From the NCBI GenBank assembly GCA_042569785.1, contig JBHPGW010000072.1, positions 1 through 12,804 on the forward strand: a DNA stretch of 12,804 bases. Direction: 5' to 3'. Within the stretch, counting starts at the first letter, position 1. Every line of letters starts with the position of its first letter. The DNA is from JBHPGW01 sp042569785. GTDB taxonomy: Bacteria; Planctomycetota; Phycisphaerae; Sedimentisphaerales; Anaerobacaceae. Position numbers and translations under genes: made by a program. The notes beneath the pieces are model-generated. The model ran no database searches. It had not been told where the DNA came from and worked only from the letters and a program-made list of their open reading frames with translations. This document shows, one piece after another, positions 1 to 9,700 of this stretch.

Positions 1-195
1 GTTTTAAGAAGAATATTTAATTGGATGGTTGTTTTGAATAGGATTTTGAACAATCTACGTTATTTGGTGAGCGGCCTTGCTGTTCCGGTGGCTATGTTAT
101 CGGACCATGGGGCTGTTTTTTTTGCATGGTTGGTTGGCATACGGGTTGGAAAGTGCCTCTCGAATTTGGGTAGAAGGTTCGATGGGGAGATGAGT

Positions 196-257
196 TCGGG
201 TGGTATCGTAAGACGGATGTTGTCGGGTGGTATCGTAAGACGGATGTTGTCGGGTGG
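196..257. repeat. 27-bp tandem duplication with partial third copy
   Basis: Two identical 27-bp units (196-222 and 223-249), each beginning TCGGGTGGTATCG and ending GGATGTTG, are followed by the first 8 bases of a third unit (250-257). The unit length is a multiple of three, so it leaves frames open on both strands and makes a spurious 9-residue protein repeat (SGGIVRRML). Identity between the copies points to a recent duplication. Confidence 0.9.
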
Positions 258-349
258 AGGCTGGGTGAGATTGGTGAAGTGTGTTAACCGAAACATGGGT
301 AACGGTATCCCCAAGCAGTGTTGGGGGCGTTGTAATTTGCGATTTATGA

Positions 350-368
350 TACCCGCCTTTGCGAGTAC
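350..368. repeat. Degraded copy of the GCAGGAAT-type palindrome
   Basis: ATACCCGC-CTTT-GCGAGTAC has the same layout as the perfect palindrome at 429-448: an 8-base arm, a 4-base pyrimidine-rich loop and an 8-base arm. Only about six of eight arm pairs are kept. Its minus-strand translation (LAKAGI) matches the peptide typically produced by this class of dispersed palindromic repeat. I read it as an older, decayed copy. Confidence 0.45.
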
Positions 369-428
369 AAGTTTACGATTGTGGATTGTTTCGCTGGTAT
401 TGCGGTCTTGTGGCAATGACGAAAATGG

Positions 429-448
429 ATTCCTGCCTTCGCAGGAAT
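429..448. repeat. Perfect 8-bp palindrome (ATTCCTGC-CTTC-GCAGGAAT)
   Basis: ATTCCTGC (429-436) and GCAGGAAT (441-448) are exact inverted repeats around a CTTC loop, forming a short strong hairpin. This resembles the widespread intergenic repeat family whose reverse strand reads GTCATTCCTGCGAAGGCAGG. There is no T-run after the stem, so it does not look like a rho-independent terminator. It is the first element of the array that follows. Confidence 0.8.
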
Positions 449-538
449 GACAATGGGAATCAGGAATGACAACGGGAATCAGGAATGACAACGGGAATCA
501 GGAATGACAGTGTTTTTGGCAGGAATGACAGTGGGAAT
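442..538. repeat. 19-bp tandem array derived from the palindrome half-site
   Basis: The unit CAGGAATGACAAYGGGAAT occurs at 442-460, 461-479 and 480-498. A diverged 21-base copy follows at 499-519 and a further 19-bp copy at 520-538. Each unit contains the right arm of the adjacent palindrome plus the conserved GAC tail, so the array appears to have grown by duplicating one half of that repeat. There are no unique spacers between units, so it is not a CRISPR. Confidence 0.85.
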
Positions 539-590
539 ACCTGTTTGAGGTTTGTTTTTTGAATTAGGACGTTTTACAGTGAGGAACGCA

Positions 591-689
591 ATGAGAATGG
601 TATTTGTAAAAGCGTTATTTTTTGAAGTGTGTTTGTTGGATGTCGGCATTTGGTCGGTTGGTGGTGGTAACTATATGCAGGAGGTTTAA
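591..689 (+). CDS. Possible 32-codon leader ORF overlapping the giant gene start
   Basis: An ATG at 591, preceded by GAGG (581-584) with a six-base gap, opens 32 codons. They end at TAA 687-689, which shares its last base with the first ATG of the giant gene (TAATG). The peptide begins MRMVFVKALFFEVCLLDVG and is hydrophobic in its first half, a little like a weak signal sequence. A stop-start overlap is the arrangement used for translational coupling, so it could act as a leader for the downstream gene. It is short, unrecognised, and could arise by chance. Its last codons overlap the AGGAGG site of the giant gene. Confidence 0.2.
   Translation: MRMVFVKALFFEVCLLDVGIWSVGGGNYMQEV
679..684 (+). 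promoter_or_regulatory. Ribosome binding site AGGAGG of the giant gene
   Basis: A perfect AGGAGG lies 4 bases before the ATG at 689 and 7 bases before the in-frame ATG at 692. The 7-base spacing is closer to the usual optimum, so translation may start at the second ATG. The two starts differ by one methionine, with no effect on the signal peptide. Confidence 0.85.
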
Positions 690-763
690 TGATGTATTAT
701 AAGCGGCAAATCCTGATCGGTTTGGTAATCTTGTTAAGTGGTGCCGGCTTTGTCAGCGGTGCG
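689..763 (+). other. Sec signal peptide of the giant protein
   Basis: Residues 1-25 have a short basic N-region (MMYYKRQ), a hydrophobic core (ILIGLVILLSGAGF) and a small-residue cleavage region VSGA-N, with cleavage likely after G24 or A25. There is no lipobox Cys at the cleavage site, so this looks like signal peptidase I processing rather than a lipoprotein. It places the whole protein outside the cytoplasmic membrane. Confidence 0.85.
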
Positions 764-3700
764 AATATCGGCGTGCCTTTGTCAAGTCCTGAGGCAGTTA
801 AGTACGCGACTATCCAGGACGCGATCGACGCTCCGGGTACTGTAGCCGGGGACGTGATCATCGTAGAAGATGGTACTTATACCGGTGTCGGTTTTCGTGA
901 TATAGATCTTAAGGGTAAGGCGATAACGGTTAAGAGCCGAAACGGTGCCAATGCGTGTATTCTCGATTGTCAGGGTGCCGGCCGTGGCTTTTACTTCCAT
1001 AGCGGTGAGGATGCTAACAGTGTGGTCGAGGGGTTTAAGATCTTCGCTGGAAATTCCAGTGGCTACGGTGGTGGTATAGCGTGTGAGTTCTCGAGTCCGA
1101 CGATCCTGGACTGCCAAATCTGGCAATGTACAGCTACTTACGCAGGCGGCGGAATAGATTTGTGGAATTCGTCGGCTGTAATTAGTGGTTGTTTGATAAA
1201 GTATGGTGGTTTTACAGGTTGGGGTGGTACACAATCGGCAGTGGGTGCGGGAATCAACCTTGACAACAGTGATGGAGCGAGGATCGAATTTTGTGAACTT
1301 TTAAATAACACGTCAGCGAATTTTGGTGGAGGTATTGCCTGCATTAATTCGTCAGCTACGATCAAAAGTTGTCTGTTTGTTAGTAATAGATCGGTAATAG
1401 GTGTTGGTGGAGCGATATATCTTTTAGAAAGTGAGCCTGAGATAAGTAGCTGTACGATTGAGGGTAATGCTTCCACTAATACTAATTTTGGTGGTATTTA
1501 TAATGATTCCGCATTGTCGGAGCCTACGATAATTAATTCTATATTATGGAATAATGGTGATGATCTTTTCCAGTGTGTTGCTACCTATAGTTGTATCGAG
1601 GACAATGACGCGGGCGAGGGTAACATCCATACAAATCCGGAATTAGTGACTGCGGGGACGCAACATCCTTATTATCTAAGTAATACCGCAGCTGGTCAGT
1701 TGGTTGACAGTCCTTGTATAGATGCGGGCAGCGGTCCCGCGTTTCTTTTGGGGTTGGGCACGTGTACGAGCAGTTCGGATTATACAGCTGATTCCGGTGT
1801 TGTCGATATTGGTTTTCATCGTAAGATCCCCGCAGGTGGAGTCCCGACGTTTAATCTTGAGATCAAGACAGCAGGAGGGGGCAGCGGAACGACGAATCTG
1901 GCGTTATCTCCGACGATCCATACTTATAGTCAATATGAAGTAGTTGCGCTGACTGCGATCCCTGACTCGGCGAGTGATTTTACCGGCTGGACACATACGG
2001 ATGATGATACGATCACAGATGTTAATAACACTGTGACGATGTATGGCAACAAGACCGGCGGCGGTGCAGTAGTAGTGAATTTCGCACCGAAGGTTAGTCG
2101 AGTGTTGACGATAATAGTTACCGGCGGCGGTACAATTTCGGTCCCTCTTACCCGAAGTGGTGATTATGACTGTAATGAGGGTGAGGTAATCACTATCGAG
2201 TCGCATCCTACTGACGGTTATATTGCGGTATGGAACGGCAGTGATAATGATATGTCAATAGATCCTAACAATATTGTGACGATGAACGCTGGGGCGAATA
2301 AGATAGTTACGGTAAGCTTCCGTCAGCCTCAAACTTATCATGTTCCCGGTCAGGAGCCATTCCATACGATCGGTGCGGCTTTGAGCAGTCCGACCGTTCT
2401 TACCGGTGATACTGTGATGGTGGCAGCAGGTACTTACTTTGAGTGGGGGCTGAATTTTGGCGGTAAGGAGATCCGGCTTGTCAGTGAGCAGCCTGATAAT
2501 CCTTTAATCGTCGCATCGACGGTAATCGATTGTCAGCAGCGGGGCAGAGCATTTTTATTCAACAATGGTGAAACTAATAAGGCTTTGATCGATGGATTTA
2601 CGATAATTAACGGCAGCGCGATTTGGGAGCCGAAGTTCGTTCATGCTCCCGCATTTCCTGGTACACCCGGCCAACATGCATTGGGCGGTGCGATAGCGTG
2701 TTTTTGGGATCCTGTAACAGGCAGGACGGCGAGTCCTACGATAGCTAATTGTGTTATCCGTGACTGTCGTGCCCAGGGTCATGACGGCGGAGATGGTCAT
2801 GCTCCGCTGGCACAAATGCCGGCTCTTCCGGCTCCTGATCCCCTTGAACCTTTGGATCCTGCTTTAGATGGTGCAGATGGATCTGGCGAAAATGGTGCAG
2901 ATGGATTGCCAGGAACTCCTGGATTGCCTGGATTGCCTGGTGTAAACGGTGCAGTCGGTGCTATCGGTGGTAATGGCGGTGACGGCTTAGGCGGCGCGAT
3001 GTATTTTGATGTAGGCAGTGATCCTGTTCTGTTGAATTGTATTATAGAGAATTGTTATGCTCTCGGCGGCGATGCCGGCGCTGGTGCGGATGGTCAGGCC
3101 GGCCAAGGTGGTCAGGGTGGTCAGGCTGGTCAGGGTGGTCAGGAGGGCGGTGACGGTGGGTCAGCCGATGAAGGTTTAGACGGCTTTGCCGGTAATGGGG
3201 GTGTTGGCGGGTCCGGCGGCACCGGCGGCAATGGTGGTGCCGGTGGTGTAGGCGGCGATGGCGGTTTTGGCGGCATGGCGGCAGGTGGTGGTATCTACTT
3301 TGTGGACAATTTTGTTATTGGAACCAGCAGTGATCCGAGGCTTGATAGTTGTATAATCAGAGATTGTAATACGACTCAGGGTCTTGGTAATGTTGCAGGT
3401 GCCGGCGGTGCAGCAGGTGCCGGTGGTGCCGGTGGCGCGGCAGGCGCAGACGGTTCCGAGGGTGATGGAGAAGAATTTCCTATAGATGTGACAGGCTATC
3501 ATTTTGGTATTGAGGTCCAAGTTAATGACCCGAATTTCAGACATGGTCCGCTGGGACCAAACAGCTTATACGAATATGCGGTTGTCGTGTATGATAGTAA
3601 TGTTGACCCTAATGATCCTGTACCTGTAAGTGTATCGGCGGATGCATGGGTTGTAGTAGGTGGTCCTAACGGTCCTAACGCACCTGTTTTTGGTTGGGAT

Positions 3701-6700
3701 ATCCCTCCAATGACCGATCCTTGTGATTCCAGCTACGTTATCATGAAAGCAACAGTTCCTACGACTGGTTCGCCTCCATACCTTTACTTTTTTGGGCATA
3801 TTACTCCCGCTATTTCTGGAGTAGTTGGAATCGGCGGCACCGGCGGCCGTGGTGGTGACGGTGGTTTTGGCGGCGGTAACGGCTGGGGTTCGCTTGGCGG
3901 CGCGATCTATTATGGAGCCGGCAGTAATACAACGATGATCGATACCGATATTCTTGATAATGATGTAATAACATTTATCGCGTCTTTCATGTATGACGGC
4001 GGTGATGGCGGTGCCGGCGGCGCCGGTGGTTCCGGTAGTCTTGGCGGCCCCGGCGGTGATGGCGGTGATGCCGGTGATGGTGGTAATGCCGGCGATGGTA
4101 TTTATTTTGGTGCCGGTGGTGATGGCGGCGATGGCGGTGATGGCGGTGATGGTGTAGTGGATGCCAACGGCGGCCTCGGCGGCGATGGCGGTCATGGCGG
4201 TAATGGTGATTTTGATCCTAATGACCCTAACCTTGGCGGTCCCGGTGTCGGCGGCGCGGGCGGCAGCAGCACTTTGTTTGGTGGTGCCGGTGCCAATGGC
4301 GGTAATGGTGGTCATGCACTTCCCTGGATAACGACTTTGGGTATAGGCGGCGGTAATTACTATGAGACTTGGGGTGGTGGTGGTTTGCTTTGTACATCGA
4401 ATCTGACCGGGTGCAGTATAATCGGTAATGTGATCGATCCGAACGATACGTCTGTAATTAGTGACGGCGGCGGTGAGTTTTATGATGTCGGTTGTACGGT
4501 AACTGTTACGGATTGTAATTATTCGAATAATATTGCCGGTCTTGACGGGAGCAGTCGCCTCGGCGGCAATGGGAGCGGTGACGGTGGTGGCGTGTGCCTG
4601 TCGTTTAATGGAACTTTAACGGTCGATAATTCGGTATTTATGGACAATAACTGCCCCAGTATTTACGGCAGCGGTGGTGGTCTGTACTGGGACAGCGGCA
4701 GTATTGTTGATGTTAATATGTGCGAGTTCGGTGATAATGTTGCGGCTTTTGGCGGTGGTTTGTACTGGTACGGCGATGGTACAACGGTGACTATTGCTGA
4801 TAGTAATATTCACGGTAATATAGCAGACCACGGCGGCGGTGCGTTCTGGAGCGATGGTTTGGCGACGATCGAGCGTTGCGAGGTGACCAATAACCGTGCT
4901 CGTGGCGGGTGGCTTACACTGGTTAACCGTGACGATTTTGGCGGCGGGGGCGGATTTATGTGCTGGTCGTCGGGTGCGGTAATTAAGGATTGTCAGTTCA
5001 GCGGCAATATGGCAACGGGTTCCGGCGGTGGAGTTTACTTCGGCGGTGAGACGGGATTCCCTGTGCTTGAGAACTGCCTGGTTACCGGCAATACCGCTTT
5101 TCTGGAAGGCGGCGGTGTTCTGTCTTACTGGGACGCGACGCCGAGAATAAGCAATTGTACGATAACAGATAATAGAGTTATAGATTCGAGCGGTTTTGGC
5201 GGTGGTATAGCGGGTTCTTACGGCAGTTATACAGAAGTTGTAGATAGTATAATCTGGGGGAACACAGGTACTACTGGAATCGACGGCTCACAAATCTCGT
5301 TACGCAATAATAATCAGTTTACTCCAAGGCCGTCTCAGATGGCCATTACGCATAGTGATATTGGTCCTGGTTCGAATTTGTCGGAAGGGGAAGTTTTCGA
5401 GCCTTGCGATGTTCTTGTGGTTAGCACTACCGGTGATCCAAATGTTTTGGTGGAAAGCATACTTGGCGGCGGTATTGAGATTGTCGGTGAGCCGGATTAT
5501 ACAGGCGCTTCCAATGCCTCCGGTGTTTTTGCGGGCGGTATTGCGGCTGGCCTTGGTATTGAGAGAGGTATTATTTTGACCTGTGGAGACGCGAGCCTGG
5601 CACCAGGTGCTGATCCTCTGCAGCCGGGCGTTAATGTAAGTGACGGTGCAACGGGGATGAATAATTTGCCGGGAGATGCGGATCTGGATGTTCTTATGAA
5701 CTATGATCCTGATGATCCTAACGATCCGAATGACCCTAACGATCCGAATGCGCCTGTTTTTGCAGGTACGACTCGCGATGCGACAGTTCTTGAGTTTGAT
5801 TTTGTGAGCGATGGCGGCAATCTTTTCTTTAACTTTGTGTTTGCTTCCGAGGAATACAACGAATTTGTTTATCAGTTTAATGATGTGTTTGGCTTCTTCC
5901 TCAACGGTGTCAATATCGCTCTGATCCCAGGTACCAATATTCCTGTTGCGGTTGACAATGTTAACGGTGGTAGTCCGTACGGAAATCCAAACGCGTCGTA
6001 TCCTGATCTTTTCAAGAATAACGATATTAGTGACGGCGGGCCATTTTTCGCTAATGAATACGATGGCTTTACCAAGGTTTTCGTTGCAGAAGCGTTAGAT
6101 TTGGAGCCTGGTGTTCACCATATTAAACTTGCGATCGCTGATGCACTTGATCATGTTCTTGATACGGCGGTGTTTATTCAGGCAGGTTCTTTTTCTGATA
6201 CGCAGATGTTCGGTCTGCCTATTTATGTTGAAGAGGGTTGTACCTATAATGGTTGGGAGCCTAATGATGCTGATGACTTTTTTGTATGGGATGCTAACAG
6301 CTGGGATGCTAATACTTTTAATATTAATGAGGATCCGAATTTTGAGTATGGTTATTATCTTAGTCAGGATACGAACTGTATCGATGGCGGGCATGACCTG
6401 GCGAGTAATGTCGGGCTTGATGATTATACGACCAGCGCTGATGGTGCGAATGATGTTAACTTTGTTGATATGGGTTATCACTATCTTTACGGTCTGACGC
6501 AGTATGAATTGACGGTTCAGATCGTTGATGTGAATGGTGATGTGATTACCGATGCGAATCTGATATACGGGACGGTAGAGCCTAATGGTGTTACGAGCCA
6601 TGTCGGGGGCAGGGTTGTGGTTCTGGATGCGAACGCTGATGCGGGTTACCGTGCTAAATGGACCGGTACTGCTGACGATACGTCTTTTGATCGTTACAAT

Positions 6701-9700
6701 ATGGTGACGATGGACGGGGATAAGACGGTTACGGTGGAGTTTGAGCTGATACCAATCTATGAATTTAAGATGAGCGTAGTCAGTGGTAGTGGAGTGGTTG
6801 GTCTGAGCGATCCTAATGATCCGTTGCTGGTAGATTATAATTCGGTGACAGATACTTATCATTTTTACGCTGGGACAATAGCCATGACGGCTGATCCTTG
6901 TAGTGGATATAGGCTGAGGTCGTGGAGCGAGACCGATGATGATCTAAGCAAAGAATTGACGAATTATGTTACTCTGGCCGGTAATACGGAAGTCGAAGTT
7001 GATTTCGAGCTTATTCGTACGATATTGCTTTGGGATGAGTATAACAGAAATATTCAGACGGCAATCGATGCGGTTGAGACCGGAGATGGCGATACGATCC
7101 TTCTTCAGATACCCAATAATCTGGAAAGTGTGATCTATACGATCGATGATCCTGAGGGGATAGACTTTAAAGGTAAGGCGATAACGATAAAGTCTGAATA
7201 TCAGGATAAGAGTGATCCTGATATTATTGCTAATACGATAATCGACTGTCGTGGTCTTGGTCGGGCGTTTATATTCCAGAATGGTGAGGATGCTAACACT
7301 GTTATTGATGGTATTACGATAATCAACGGCTTTACGGCGGGAGCTTATGGCGCTGGTGGTTTTGTCACTACGCTCCCTAATGATGCTAACATAGTAGATG
7401 CTAATTTTATTGGTGGTTCGGATGCGACAGGTGATGGTTACGGCGGTGCTCTTTATATTGGCTCAGGTACGGGGCCAAGTATTTTGAATTGTGTTATCCG
7501 TGACTGTAATGTGGCAGGCGGCGTCGGTGGTCGCGGCGCGGATGGTCGGCCTGGTTATCTGAGCGATGGAAGTATAGAAGGTAGTTTTGGATCTCGCGGC
7601 AGGGATGTTGCTCGAGAAGGTACCGGCTGGGACGGGGGTGATGGCGGTAACGGTTACGGTAACGGTTACGGCGGTGCGATATACTGCGGTCCTGACAGTG
7701 ATCCGATCATCGAGAATTGCACGTTGATCAATAATATCGCTACAGGCGGCATCGGCGGTGACGGCGGTGACGGCGGCAGAGCATTTCCTGGCAGCGGTGG
7801 TAATGAGAGCAGCGGGGGTGATGGCGGCGGCGGCAACGGTGACGGTTACGGTGGGTGTATATATGTTGATGCCGATGCCGCACCGAGGATCGATAGTGTT
7901 ATCATTGAAAACATGGTGAATCGGGGCATTGGCGGCAAAGGCGGTGAAAGGGGCTATGGAGCGCCTTATGAACCTCCTGAGCCGCGTTCATGGCCTGGTT
8001 CTGATGGCTGGACAGCTGGTACGGCTTATGGCAGCGGAGCATACTGTGCAAGTGGCTCAAACGCTAATTTTGACAACAGTGCATTTATAAAGAACAACAA
8101 TCTGTTCAGTAACGGCGGCGCGATCTACTATGAGAGTGGTATTGTAAATCAATTAACCAACTGCTCTTTTACCAGTAATACGACCGTCGGCAGCGGCGGT
8201 GCGATATCGATCCAGAGCGGCAGTGAGCTTGCTTTCAACGAGTGCTCGTTCGGCGGTAATAAGGCAGATGCTAATGGTGGAGCGATAAGTTGTGTCGGTC
8301 AGGTCGATGACCTGGTAGTTCTGGACATAAATAATTGTACGTTCGGCGGTAACACAGGTGTTCTTGGCGGCAGTATTTATGCCGATTATTTTGACGCTAA
8401 TATAATCGACGGTTATTTCAACCGTAATACGGCTGAGAATGGCGGCGGATTGTATTTGGTTAATGGAGGTGTTGTCAGTATTACCGGCGGTGCGATCATG
8501 AATAATATCGCTACAGGCGATCCGGATCCAAATGTAGAGGAAAGCACTGGTCGCGGCGGCGGTATTATGGTTAGGGACTGTTCGCCTGTGATAAGTAATT
8601 GTATTATAAGCGATAATTCGGCTAACGATCAGGGTGGTGGAATATTGTTCAGGGGGTCATCCGCGAATCCGACTTATCCAATAGTTGAGAACTGTCTTTT
8701 GACCGGCAACAGTGCGGATGTGGCCGGCGGCGGTATATCTTCTCGTATTTATGCATTGCCTGTGATCGCTAACTGCACATTCAGTGATAACAAGGTTATC
8801 GGCAGCGATCTTGGGGGCGGTATTTACTGTGAATACTACGCATCGGCGATCGTTGTTGACAGTATATTTAATCAGTGCAGAGATGTTGCGGTCTATGAGG
8901 GGGTTAACTGTGATATAGATATGTCCTTCTGTCTGTTCTATTACAACAGAGATGGTGACTTTTATGACAGTAATGATGATGCTAACGCGGTATTGTATCA
9001 GACTTACGATGTTAATAATCCCAATGACCCGAATCTTGCTGAGTTGGCGGCTCTTAATAGTGCTACCGGTGGTGACAATAAGAATAAGGCTGGCGATCCG
9101 ATGTTTGTCAGTGGCGAATTGGGCGATTATTACCTTGACCAGGTGGACAGCAATGCGGTTGACCAGGGTAGTGTTTTGGCTTCTGCAGTTGGTATGGATA
9201 TTTATACGACTGATCCTGATATGAGTTTTGTCCCTGATACGGGTCAGGTTGATATCGGTTATCATTACCTCAACCACCAACTGCTGTCGAAATTTGATCT
9301 TACGGTTTCTGTTGCCGATGACGGTCATGGTACGGTTGTAGTGAAATGGCCAATTCCGGAGCCGAATGATTATAACGCGGTTACGGATACCTATACTTAC
9401 TATGGCGGTATGTTAGTGGAATTAGAGGCTACGCCTGATACTGGTTTTCGTGTTGGCGAGTGGGTCGGCGGTACGATCGATGACAGTTCCAAACTCAATA
9501 CGAACTATGTAGTGATCGGGCCTATCAATAAGGATATAGTAGTTGATTTTGAGCAGCCAAGAACGATTCTTGCATTCAGTGATGAGTATCCATCGCTTCA
9601 GCATGCGATAGATGAAGCTGATGACGGTGATATTGTTATGATTCCGGGCGAGACATATACCAATAATGACGAGACAGATCTTTATCATATATATATCTGG

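Larger units (their letters stand above)
1..688. other. Non-coding upstream region with repeats, no supported gene
   Basis: I see no convincing protein gene here. The two open frames that cross it (plus strand 25-450, minus strand 60-491) are built largely from repeat sequence. They include the stereotyped peptides that palindromic repeats yield when translated (SCEGRNP and LAKAGI on the minus strand), and neither has a good ribosome binding site. The stretch holds a 27-bp tandem duplication (196-257), a palindrome plus 19-bp array (429-538) and a degraded palindrome copy near 350-368. About 150 bases then lead into the giant gene. No promoter with both a good -35 and a good -10 box was found. 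Confidence 0.7.
2321..6502 (+). other. Beta-helix module 2 with Gly-rich loops and inserted choice-of-anchor L domain
   Basis: Residues 545-1938, the largest module. The cap is FHTIGAALSS...GDTVMVAAGTY, followed by STVIDCQQRGRAFLF and LIDGFTIINGS. The first half has several Gly-rich loops (about 2860-4320) and one unrecognised domain (3476-3829). The second half (about 4370-5280) is a regular stack of GGGLYW, GGGAFW, GGGGFMCWSS and GGGVYF coils. The last coil reads VDSIIWGN (about 5240-5263). The choice-of-anchor L domain then intervenes before the closing YYLSQ, CIDGG and VDMGYHY. Confidence 0.85.

Noticed and set aside
429..448. Rho-independent terminator
   Set aside because: The hairpin is perfect but is not followed by a T-run on either strand.
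25..491. Plus-strand 141-codon and minus-strand 143-codon open frames upstream
   Set aside because: They are kept open by a 27-bp in-phase duplication and palindromic repeats, show the peptides typical of translated repeats, and no family is recognisable.
442..538. CRISPR array
   Set aside because: The 19-bp units abut with no unique spacers and derive from the neighbouring palindrome.
552..580. Promoter with TTGTTT (552-557) and TACAGT (575-580)
   Set aside because: The 17-base spacing is right, but TTGTTT matches the -35 consensus at only three of six positions and TACAGT the -10 at four of six; too weak to call.
4118..4153. RTX calcium-binding repeats
   Set aside because: The GGDGG units look similar but lack the GGxGxDxUx nonapeptide with its large hydrophobic residue at regular spacing.
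3566..4315. Minus-strand open frame of 249 codons rich in Thr, Ala and Gly
   Set aside because: It is the complement of the Gly-rich tract; low-complexity sequence such as AAAGTTGTTG reflects reverse-read GGC/GGT codons, not a protein domain.
3064..4320. Mycobacterial PE_PGRS gene
   Set aside because: The Gly-rich composition is similar, but there is no PE domain, the GC content is far too low, and the tracts are loops inside a beta-helix protein.
6095..6862. Minus-strand open frame of 255 codons and the overlapping plus-strand off-frame ORF at 6111-6497
   Set aside because: Both overlap the strongly supported choice-of-anchor L and InlB-like coding sequence in the main frame and have no domain signature.
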